This document shows positions 25,101 to 36,014 of a DNA stretch of 64,000 bases, piece after piece. The notes below the pieces were generated by a model. The model worked only from the letters and a program-made list of their open reading frames with translations. It was not told where the DNA came from and made no database searches. The DNA lies in the NCBI RefSeq assembly GCF_002775205.1, contig NC_036443.1, positions 11,771,698-11,835,697 of the forward strand, written 5' to 3'. How positions within the stretch are numbered: the first letter of the stretch is position 1; every line of letters begins with the position of its first letter. The position numbers and the translations under genes were made by a program. Source of the stretch: Xiphophorus maculatus. Lineage: Eukaryota > Chordata > Actinopteri > Cyprinodontiformes > Poeciliidae.

Positions 25101-28100
25101 CGGCTTAAGCTGGCCTTTGCTGCTGACTGTGGAGCGAACTTTGGGTAGCAGCAGGACTGGAGAGGGGGTGTCCTGGCAGGATAGATCTCTGGAGGTAGGG
25201 AGTGGGGATCCCCGTGGGCTGAGGACAGTGGAGCAGGTCAAACCCAAGGTTGGAGCTGACCTCCCAGCGGCTGTGAGGGTCCAAAGCAAACACAGATGTT
25301 CTAACAGCTGGCTTCAGATATTGGTCAGAGTACAGAAGGTCAACATATACACCCTTTCTACACACTGTTTTATGGTTAAGGGTTTGGAGAGCATAACATC
25401 GTGTGGAGCAAAGAAGCACCACGTACAAACTGAGACTCAACTGAATATACACATTGACAAAATGTTAAGATAAATACCATAAGGTGCAAAGTGTTGTTTG
25501 TATAAAAGCATGTTATGTGCAACTATTCTAGTCAAATTTTATAGTCTAACCCTACTTCTGAAACAAATCGTCACTACCTAATTGCTAACAATAACACTCC
25601 ATGTTATTTAGATTTAAAAACTGAGATCACATTCACCAGTAGCTATATCTGTTAAAATTACAAACTTTCCACTTAATTTAGCCATGCTGTAAAAATTAGG
25701 AAATCCTTACAGTTGCCCAACTGTACTCAAATTAGCCAATTTGAATGATCTGAATCATTTTCCACTTCAAGAACTGTCAAAGGGACTGCAAAATATATAT
25801 AAAAGTGGCTTATGTGATGTAATGAAACCATTTTATTAACCATGACAAATTTTACTGATGTCAAAGAAGTCAAAAGACTGTTGTCTCTCTCTGAAGTTGG
25901 TAAGGAGCTTTCCACTCCAACTTACATCTCATCTTTTCAATGAAAGGAGGAGTCGGACAGAAAGAGGTCTGGCAGGCGGCCAAGGAATCCTTCAAAGAAC
26001 TCGTTTGTTCTTGACCTGGGATGACATTTTTCTTATTCAACATCAAAGTTTCCTGGAGAATGTTCCCCGCTTTAATCTGTTGGGAAATAATCTTTTTATT
26101 CATTCTGGACAGCTGTAAGCATGAAATACCACACTATTTATATATAAAAAAGTAAATAACTGAAAACAGCTGTTTAACACATATTATGTAAAAAAGACTT
26201 TCAACCGTTTTTTGTCAGATCAAATCAAACTAAACTTTTTTTGTTTTCTTTCAGCTTTACGTTTTGTTTTGCTAAATACCAGACAAATACGACATTAATA
26301 GGTTCCAAAGGTGCATCAACAAATTACTGAGAAAGTTGTGAATACTTATGGACATAAGATATCTTACTTTCAATGTACTTTCAAAAATCTCTAAATTCTT
26401 TTCATGTTGTCTTTATGTGATGTGTGTAGAGTTAGATAAGGCTGTAACATTACAAATGTGGAAAATGTGAAGCTTTATACATTCCAGTTCCTCTGTGGGC
26501 TCTGTTTCTTTTTTCTTGTACAAAAAGAAATGTAAAATAAAAGATTAAATAATTTCTCATGAATTAGCCATTATCATTGTTTCATATAGTACTTTATTAG
26601 AGGGTTGTTTATTCTGGGGATTTTACCACCAGGATTACTAAGTCATTAGAGTAAACTAGCATCGACTGAAAGGCTTTATTCACAAATCATATTTCACAAT
26701 ATTCATTGTTATGACTGAACTCTCACCTTAAGATCTGTTTCTGTGAGATTGGCCTCCCTGTATTTGTCTGCCTGGTGGTCAAAAAGGTTTTTTTTACTCT
26801 TCTTTATCGGTGGATCATCACAGTTCTCCTCCTTGTTCCACTGCTGTGCGACAGAACAAATCAAACAGCCAGACACACCAAAATGTATTATTTATTCAGC
26901 TCTTTCTGTGATGTCTAACTATGAATATTTGTGCACAATCATCAGTTAATGTGAGTGAAACTAAACAAAATGTATCTACCTCTACTTTGGAAGAAGGATA
27001 CAGATCCAACACAGGCTCTGTTGGTGGTTTCATTTTGACTGGTTGTTTGCTCGCAGTCCTTTTCTTCTTTGTTGGCGCAACCTCTTTTGTCTTTTCTGAA
27101 TTCTTCAAATTATCGGCAGAGGAATGCTATTTTAAAGGAAAAATGGCACTTTGTCAAATCTGAAAAAACCAAAGTTGGGATTTACCATTCACTAAAATAC
27201 TGGAGTTGACACGTACTAGTAACACACTCACAAAAAGAAAGGGATTTTGGGTGAAATTTATGGTAAGTGTAAAAAGTTCACCCTATAATGATATATAATG
27301 CAATGCAATGGTCCTTTCTTCATGTCACAGAAAAAAGCCAACAAAAGAGTTGTGTATGCAACACATATATCAATCCCTAAATAACATCTCATGTGCCTTT
27401 GAGCATCAACAACACCTTGATAACGACATCTCATTCTGTTCACTAGTTGACTTATTGTTTGCTGGAGAACTGTTATCCATAAAAGTGAAATTAGGCATGT
27501 GTTCTTCTTGCTGAATGAATGTTATTCACAGTATATGGGTTTGTCACTGTTATAGTCACTAAGTGTACAGTAGTTCTGTATTGACTATACACACATGCCC
27601 ACACTGTAACACTTCCAAAAGCTCATTTAGTGACAACAGTGGCTGATGCACAGCGCTCTCTTGTCGCCTCCAGCATCGTTATTGGCTCATTTTGCTAAGC
27701 ATGAATCGACTTTGATCAGAAAACAGTACTTAGGCCCAATGGTCCCTTGTCCAGTCAGTGTAAATGCTCTCTGTTCAATGCAAGACGATTTGACCTGGTG
27801 GTGTGTTCAGGTGCCTTTGTGGGTCATCTAGCACGCAGACCATGCGGATGTCAACAGTTTCGAATGATCTGAAATGACCTTATGTATTCCTGGTATTCAT
27901 CACACAGTTCCACAATGAAGCAGTCATCAGTGTGGTGTATGCCCAAAGGTCAGCCAATTCTATGGCTTTCTGCTTTCTTTCTGTTGCAACCTGCTGATGA
28001 CACTCTGTGACACTAAAAGCTCAGTGGCCGCTTCCATCTGTGGACATGCGGTTTGAAGCCAGGAGATGGCGAGGTACTGCTAATTAGTTGTTAGGTGTTG

Positions 28101-31100
28101 TCTTGGTTTCATGATGTTAAAATGCCAACTCTGATTGTATCTGGAAATGTATTGGTTGATTCATGGGCCAAACACTTGTTATGAAATTGGTCATTACTCA
28201 GGATGTTATAGAACAGAAAGCTGTGCATTCAGAAATTTTGATAAGGTAACATAAAGTTCACCTGTCAAGGTTGTAGTGAATCGGGTTGTCCTAAAATTTC
28301 ACCTGAAAGCTGAATATCCCTATCTTTTTTTGAGTAGTTTATTTACTTAGAAAGTTTAAAATTATATATTTTCACAGTATAACCAAAATGTTCATAAAAA
28401 ATTTTATATAAAATTTTATAAAGCTCAAAGCCACGACTTTGTGTATGCTTTCAACAGACAGTTCTGTGAAATTGGCACAGATGAGCATGCTCAGATGAGT
28501 TGTTTAAACACAAAACACAAGGCATAGAAAAAGCTCTTTTGCCTTGGGTGAGTGAGACGTCTCTGTTTCCGACTGGCTGTCATCTGTATCTGGGTCCTTG
28601 TAGTTCTTCTTAGAGGTGGCTGCCACTCTCCTGGGCCTCTTTGCAGCAGCTTGTGGTTTACTGCTGGCTGCTGCTTGCTTCACTGCCTTTGGCTGATCCA
28701 TAGCCTCCTATGAACACAGATTCTTGTTATACAATAGTGACACACAGTGGTAACGTGGGGTACAGCAGCAGCAGTTTGTGGGGCAGTACTTAGATGCAAT
28801 GTCTTACCTGAGTAAGTTTGCTTTTGTCTTTCCCAACTTTTGAAAATGATTGTAAATCTGTGGGTATGTCTGTAAGTAAATACCAAATGATATAAGAAGC
28901 TGTATGTATAGGATCACTGACTCACTCTGTTATTGAGCTTTTCTGGAATAAATTAAATGCTATGGACCTGGAGACTGCAGAGGGACTTTTTTGGGTTTGA
29001 TCTGTGCCTGTCTGGAGTATTTGATGACTTGGGGTTTGGGCTTCCTGGCTGACTCTCTCAGCCAGCTGACATCTGTCGTGGCGTCCGTCTCAGTGTCACT
29101 GAACAGATGCTTTTTCACATGCAGCTTGTTCTGCAAAATACATGTCAGCAGGTGACAAATGCAGATGTATGTTGTCAGACAAGCCAATACGCAGCCATGC
29201 TGCTCCAAACAGAGAAACATCAATTATTTTGGACTTCTGTAACTTGAACGTACTTTTGCCAGAGGTTGCGCTTTCTTAGATGTGATGAGAAATGAAGAGG
29301 AGTTGTGGATGCCACTGTCAAACAACAAAAATAAAATGAAACATCCAAAAAAAAAAAAAAGAAAATCTCAGAAGTTCCACATTTGAATAGTTATGGAGTG
29401 AAACCTCTGAAGATTGGATTTTTTTTTTCTTCATTTTCTCATTGCATATGTTATTGTGGTTTACCTGGTTGATGTGACAAGTGATTTGGTAAAGGGTTGG
29501 TTCTCTTTCTAATGGGCAAGAACACATTTATAAAACTTAAATATCTACAGTAATTAAAAACATTAAATTAGAGCAGTTACGCCCCCTCTTGAAAAATGTT
29601 GGCCACTGAATTACAGGTCAAGGTTCCTACACATTTTTCATTTGCAAAACAATCAAGTAGGAAAGTAAGGAAAAAACAGGATCCATTACCCCAATGGAGG
29701 GAGGAGAATCAGCACTGAATGCAAAGGTATCTTTCCTACGAAACAAAAGGGAGATTAAATACAACTTCAAATAAATCACAACCCTACAATTTATCATTTC
29801 CTCCCCAATTTCAACTCAAATGTTTGCATTACTTGTTTCTCACAGAGGCTGTGGTTGAATTTAAGGATTTCCTATCATTTACTGTTCTGAGTGTTTCCAT
29901 CTGTAGCATAAAATATCTTCAGTTAAACAAGCAGGTGAAACAGTAACTTTTCAGGTAAAGTCAAGATATCAGCTAAACAAAGACTTACGTTACCCGTCGG
30001 CATCTTGCCCATGTTAAAGATTGACCTATGACGACAAAAAACGAAACCAGGCAGTGTATGGTGTTTTTCTGCGCAAACTGAAGTATGTTTATTGATACGA
30101 AGAAAATCCCTAAATGTGCATACCTGTTTATAAGAGGGGGGATCCAGTTCTGAGTCATTTTCTCTGTGCTGCTTTTTCTTGTGGTTTGGGCTTTAGTCTC
30201 GTAACGGCTGGAGATGAGCTTCATCATGCTAGCTGTGACCTCTGAGTCTCTCTGAGTTATACATGAGAACGAGAATAAAACTGATCACTGAAACCATTAA
30301 TAACTTTAAACATCTGGTTAAGACGGATTGAATACACAAAATTCATACTTTGTCTCTCCTCGAAATCGCCATCTTGATGTCGTCTTTGACCTGAGATTGT
30401 TTTTGGTTCTCGACAGTCTTATTTGTGAAGGTCTTCTCTGAAGCTTTCGCGGCATCAGCATCTGCTTCCAGTGCCGCCTTTTCTTTCCTATTCTCTTTAG
30501 ATTGTTTGCTTCTCTGAGCCCTTTGTGTTTTGGGAACAGTCTCAGTAGCACGGGTGTTTTCTGAGTCTGTTTCTCTGGAGCCCCGTTTGGTATTGGACGC
30601 TTTCCTGTGGTGATCAGCTGATTCCTGAGGCGGAGGATCTTTGCTCCTGTCATTGAGGAGCTTCTGCAGTCGCTCGGTCAACTCACTGTGGAACTGTTTG
30701 TGGAGAACAAGGCTCGACTCGGAAACGGACAATTTCTGGCCTGAGGAAGGGCAGCGCTGCTGCGGTTCCAGCAAACTTGAATTAGGCTCTAAACAGAGAA
30801 AAATAACAGCACAGATTAACACACCCAAGCATACATACATATACACTATGTTGATATCGGTTTTCAACTTTGTTTACCAGGTCTTGATAATGAGGTGACT
30901 TTCTGAGTTGGCATCCTTAACATTTCAGAGGCGGATAATTTGCTCCAGTTAGAGCTGCTGTAGTTTGAACAAACCAGATGACTTCTCTTTATAGAAAAAC
31001 TGTCTTTGACTTGAAGAGTGTAAGTTTATCCCTAGACTTACGTGTTACATGCCACTCTGGGTTGTGTGTCGGGTACAAAATTGGTTTCTGGAGGTAAAAA

Positions 31101-34100
31101 GGTGAAGAGAAGAAAAATTTTAGAATCTAAAGAATTACAAACATATGTTTGTATTTTTGGTGGCAAGTTCAGATCAAAGTCGCTGTAGCAATACCCTGAG
31201 ACTTTTCTTCAAATAGAAAGGAATCTTCTGCTGCTGCCACTGGCATCTTCTGTAGAAACACAGAAACAACGCATAAAAATGAATGACATGCAGATATTGT
31301 TAACATACAACTTTCAGTAAACTATGACATCATCGGTGAAACAAAAAGTAATAATTTTCAAGACTTTATGTAAACCAACAATTAATTCTGCTGAGTTTTT
31401 GTAGAGGTCGTTTACAATCTACCAACACTAATTTTACTATAGAATTAGTGGCAAATATTATTTCTGTTATTTCAGAATAAAAAGAATGAAACTTTTTTTT
31501 CAGATTCTGTTACTTTCTGTGTTGATCTAACCTTTAGAAACCTTAAGAAATTAAGCCTAAAATGGACTGTAACATTTAGCCTAAAATATGATAAAAAAGA
31601 TAGTGTAACAAATTTGTTTTTAAAAAAACACCGGTAAATTGATAGATCAATAAATGATCTTGTTTAAGGTTGATTATCTGTTTTAATTGAGTGCTCAACA
31701 TAAAGGGCTTTTCAAAAACAATTGTATGCCTTAAACCTTTTCACATTTTGTCCCATTGCAACCAGAAATGTTGATGTATTTTATAAGACAGACCAAGTAG
31801 TGCATCATTGAAGTTTTCTTTTGTGACAAACCTGGTCCTTGTTGCCAAACACTTGAGTGCTGCATGGTGTTGTGTTGTGGCTGCTGGTCCTAACAGCTGT
31901 ACTGCAAACAGAGACCTTCAGCAAAGAGGTGCTGTCTTTGCTATTGGCTGTAATGTACAGACAAAAAGAAAAGCAAATGGTATCAAGTAAAGGTTGACTC
32001 ACATGTTTGTAATAATCACTATATTTTAATCCTGACAGACAGGTTGCTGTATAAATGAGTCCTTAAGAGATAATAAATGAACTCAGCATTGGTCAATGAA
32101 CAGATGTGTGCTGCAGAGCAAAGTATCAACCATATGCCAAGTTGGAACTTGAGCAAAAACAATCTAACACAACCACTAACACGTTCGAGCTGGTATTAAC
32201 TTATTTCTTACGCGACTAGTGATGTTACACTTTCAAGGAATTACTCACCTGATGGCTTAGCAGGAAGAAAACGGTCGACATTTACACTTCCTCTCTCACT
32301 GCTGCTAAAGTAGATGGTGGACTCTGACATCCGCTGTCTGGCAGGGGTCACCATCTAGATGCAAGACAAAAGACAACCTGATAGGTTCACATTATTATTA
32401 CAATATTAAACAACAGATTAGAGTATTTTTTTGATTCATGTAAAATCCAAACGTGTTGCCTGTGCAGGTGCAGTTGTGGCGGACAACAGGTAGGGGACGG
32501 TGTTTTTCTCATTTTCACTCAGAGACACCTGGCTCTCTGGAACAACCTGTGTGAAAAGACACACACAAACAGCAACATCAATACATGAATTTTTGGGTTT
32601 GTTAAGACAGCTTGAAGACGCTCTGAGAAATAAACTTGTCGACAAAGGATCAGCACACTGCATTTCACGTGTAAATATCACAATAAATAAAGCCTGCTGT
32701 CAGGATTTTGCTTACCTGGGTGCTGCTCCCTTCTACTATGTGTTTAGCTGCTGTTTTCACTACATTGGTGCCCTGACAGAATAAAAGAGATTAACGCCAG
32801 ACAATAATTTATTATGACAGAAATGTTTCCTTTTCTCAGAGTCTAATTGACAGTACATACTAACATTTAAAAGTTTGTTGTTTGTGGAGTGCCAGGTTTC
32901 CCCACCTTAATGTTTCATCAGTTTTGCTCAAAACCTCTTCTATACCACAACAAATGTTGTAGTATTTATATATTATACAATGAATCGGCCACTAACTTTG
33001 TTTTTGTCATCTCCAAAAACATTGCAAGCGGCCTGTAGGATGTCCAGAGAGGAGCTGAAATGGATGATGAGACTGGATCCTTCCACTGAATCAACAACGA
33101 CGACCTCTGACAGCTTGAGCAGCAAGATTTTCCTCTTGCCCACCTCTAGAGATAAAGAGAAGTTTTTATTGTATATTGTCCATTTATCTCGCCTGCAGTA
33201 AAGACCAAAGATACAGAGTTATTTCAGTGCCGTGGTAACCTGTCACCGTGTAGCTGAGGATTTCATTCTCATTGATGCAAACTGTTTCCCAGTGGCCATC
33301 CTGGATAAAACGGAAAATTTGGCCTTGTTAGGCTCTAATCAAGGCTAACCTTCGATAAAACATAACAAACAAATTCTGTTCAGCTGATTTTGTTTCCCAC
33401 AGAACAACCTTGATGTGCCAGTACCTCTTCATCAGGCAAAGAGAAGTAAAAGGAGATGCTGCTGCTGCCAAGGTTGAAGTCAATCCAGAATTCCTCGAGT
33501 TTCTCGTCGGATGGCATCAACAGCTAACAAGATAAGCAGAATCTTTTTACAATAACTACTTTTATAGACTAATAAATTCCACTTTTATCTCTATGTGCTC
33601 AAAACCTAATGACAAGATAATCATTCACTACCAGAGGACATTTACTTTCGTGCCACAATCAATCATGTTTTAGAGTACCAATACATATTGAAGCTCTGAT
33701 TAAAAACCTTGTTGAGACTGACCTCATACTTGCCCAGATACACTCTTAAACAGGGGTAAGAGTAGACTCTGCGGCACAGAAGGGACACTGCTGTTCAGTT
33801 AAAAATACAAACTTTCCAAACACAAAAAACAAATATTCAACATGTTTTAGAGAAGATATGGTTAGAAATCGTCCAAAAAGCTTCTGCGGTGTGACACAGC
33901 AAAGCAACATGTAACGATAATTGTTTGAATTCATTTCATAGAATTAAATGTGAAAATGTGTTGTGCTGTCATACCTTCTTTTGTCTCCCTGCATACCGTT
34001 CACCATGTTGAGAAACCTTCTGCAAGCCTTAAATTACAAATTTATTTGGTTATTTTGTCTCTTAAAGATAAATAAAACAACATGTTACTCCAGTAAGTAA

Positions 34101-35758
34101 ATATTCATATTAATTATTAGTACCGTTTCAAATTCGGAGTCACTGATCTGGGCAAAACCACTGGCAACGTGGGCCATGCTGAACCACTGGTCTGCAAGCT
34201 TCTTCCTCTGATCGGGAGTGGCCATTCTGCATAATGCCTCCATCAGGGATGACTGCAAGTCATAATCTGCAAAATAGAATGTTTCTGTATTTATTTTGGA
34301 TGAAAAAAGCAGCAGTATTTGTTTAAAAAATATAAAAATTAAATAATAATATATTTTTTTAAAAACTTACCACCACCCTCCACAATCCGACCTGCCAGTT
34401 TGCTCCTGCAGAAAAATAAACGCATGTGGGTTCCAGCAAGCGTGGGAATTTTAGAAATCGGAACCACGTCGAGAAAACTAATTACACACATGATATCTGA
34501 AGCGTCTTGTGATGTTACGATTCTCCTGTTTTTCTTGAACTCCACCGGGAGTTTATCCAGAATTATGTTATATTTACGAATTGCCTGTCGGAGCAAAATG
34601 ATTGCGTTTATTTGCAGTCAAGACCTCCGTTTATCAGACTCAACATCATTCTCAAAAGAAGTTACACAAATTCTTCCCCACCTCTTTCTGGATCAGAATG
34701 TTGATTCTGGGGTCTATTGCCAACTGACCGACAGGATACAGGAAGGACTCAGTCACTTGGGAAGTTCCTGAAAGGAATGTTAGGGAATAAAGTTTGCAGG
34801 GAAAAGAAACACCTTTAGCCACTTACCGTCATCTGATTTTATGCAAATGACACACAAGTGTTACCAACAGCATTAACATAGTTGTATAATTGAACAAACA
34901 GGATTTCTAACTCTGTGTTAGTTTTCTCAACATTTTATTTTCAACTAAAAGACAAATGAAATGTGAAATTTACAGACATACCCTCTTTGCATGACTCATG
35001 AACTACCTGCAGCAGAAGAAATAGGAGAAAATATTTTAGGCAGAAAACATGTCGTTGCACTAAATGTGCTAACTGATCAACACAAACTCACCATTAAGGC
35101 ACTTAGGAAGTTCTCTGAGAGCTCAAACATGGTCTCATTCCAGTGTGGGCCGTGTTGGATCCACAGCTTCCTGCATTTCTCAAACCACTGTACCATGTAC
35201 TCAAAAAATAATGATAATAATTTAAAACCTGAAAATACTTACTTTGTAAACATTGTTGGATATGTTTTAGCAGCAAATACTTATCTTTTTAATTAGTCCT
35301 TGAGATATTAAACCTGAAAGTCCTGCCCCACTCGGTAATTTCAAATTGTTCCCACATTTGTAGAGGCTCGCAAGTCCCAAAATGGCTGATTTGGTCTCTT
35401 TATGATCCAAGCCCTAAAGAGTATAAAAGTTCTTTAGAGTTTTTTAATAGTAAAATTAAACTAACAGAATGATGAACAACTATTTGAACCTAATCTTACC
35501 CTGGTCACAAGTTTGTCCAATTTATTGAGGAACTGTTGGGAGCATTTAATGGACATGTCTTCAAATGTATTTCTCTCTAAGAACAAGTCGAGAGGCCGGA
35601 CATCTCCACTCTTCAACGCTGCGCTGATTATATTCTCCAACTGCACATACACATTTCAAGTTTTAGAATGTGGTTAGTTTCACAATTAATACTGGACTAA
35701 CCTTGAAATGAACTGACAGTGATGCAGACACAACCTGAGTGCTGGCGCTTGGAGCCAT
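19179..35758 (-). CDS. sycp2: Synaptonemal complex protein 2
   Basis: SYCP2 is a meiotic chromosome-axis protein that pairs with SYCP3 through a C-terminal coiled coil. I traced 44 coding exons from 5' to 3': 35735-35758, 35500-35640, 35285-35413, 35092-35196, 34982-35006, 34682-34767, 34490-34584, 34371-34405, 34124-34266, 33975-34027, 33723-33768, 33425-33523, 33240-33300, 32997-33145, 32716-32772, 32460-32546, 32249-32354, 31832-31947, 31195-31249, 31042-31087, 30878-30957, 30349-30788, 30124-30251, 29994-30025, 29690-29730, 29465-29508, 29254-29314, 28968-29130, 28808-28869, 28519-28707, 26980-27126, 26727-26843, 25926-26112, 24954-25270, 23476-23727, 23052-23082, 22795-22926, 22272-22426, 21954-22048, 21590-21683, 21399-21457, 19920-19998, 19598-19654, 19179-19235. 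They join to 1558 codons plus stop (human protein 1530). Landmarks: N-terminal armadillo-like domain ([17 protein letters not shown]), Spt16-like domain around [25 protein letters not shown] plus [18 protein letters not shown], and a C-terminal coiled coil ending [16 protein letters not shown]. Middle boundaries (exons 24-25, 30) are less certain. One AT-AC and one GC-AG intron are needed. Confidence 0.93.
23300..23455. mobile_element. hAT-like terminal fragment
   Basis: The sequence around 23385-23450 (CAATCGG, GATCAGCC, ATCGGTGCACTCCTA) resembles the ends of fish hAT elements, which typically begin near TAGGGGTGCACCGAT. No transposase remains. It lies in the SYCP2 intron immediately after the donor of the exon at 23476-23727. 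Identification rests on recall of the terminal motif. Confidence 0.4.
27560..28320 (-). mobile_element. Degenerate Tc1/mariner transposase relic in a SYCP2 intron
   Basis: Read on the minus strand, about 27700-27770 encodes WTRDHWA, a stop, then [12 protein letters not shown]. This matches the conserved Tc1/mariner catalytic-core stretch (consensus KVLFSDESRF), with the stop and with Glu changed to Gln. About 27590-27650 resembles the following SVTVWA region. The element sits in the 1.4 kb SYCP2 intron between the exons at 28519 and 27126. It is broken, and its ends are not defined. Confidence 0.5.
31715..31825. mobile_element. Tc1-like terminal fragment beside a SYCP2 exon
   Basis: The run CTTTTCACATTTTGTCCCAT and what follows matches the usual terminal region of fish Tc1 elements. 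It ends just outside the SYCP2 exon at 31832-31947, on its donor side. Only this end is present. Confidence 0.5.
35197..35284 (-). other. sycp2: AT-AC intron of SYCP2 (88 bp)
   Basis: The exon before ends LIKK (AAA AAG) and is followed by ATAAGTATTT. The exon after begins ATG GTA CAG TGG (MVQW) and is preceded by GAGTAC. Human SYCP2 reads LIQKMVAW across this junction, so the boundary is fixed by homology to the codon. Reading through meets a stop within seven codons. The donor is ATAAGT, not the U12 consensus ATATCCTT, and no U12 branch site (TCCTTRAC) is visible, so it looks like the rare U2-type AT-AC class. A GT-AG alternative would leave a 52-base intron and add 11 foreign residues. Confidence 0.75.
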
Positions 35759-35936
35759 TCTGGCTTCCTAAGGAACACTTTCTGTTCTTGACCTGCGCAG
35801 TCCGCAGGACGAACTGAGAAAACATACACCTGTCAATCACAACGCAAGTTAACATTATACATGTAGTATGGTGACTTTATGAAGTTATAATTAGACGTTA
35901 TTTTACCTCCACTATAACAACTTGTGTATGAGTATA

Positions 35937-36014
<78 letters not shown>

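Noticed and set aside
35197-35284. GT-AG alternative for the SYCP2 AT-AC intron (donor ATAA/GTATTT, acceptor TTTTCAG)
   Set aside because: It leaves a 52-base intron, below the usual vertebrate minimum, and inserts 11 residues with no counterpart in human SYCP2.
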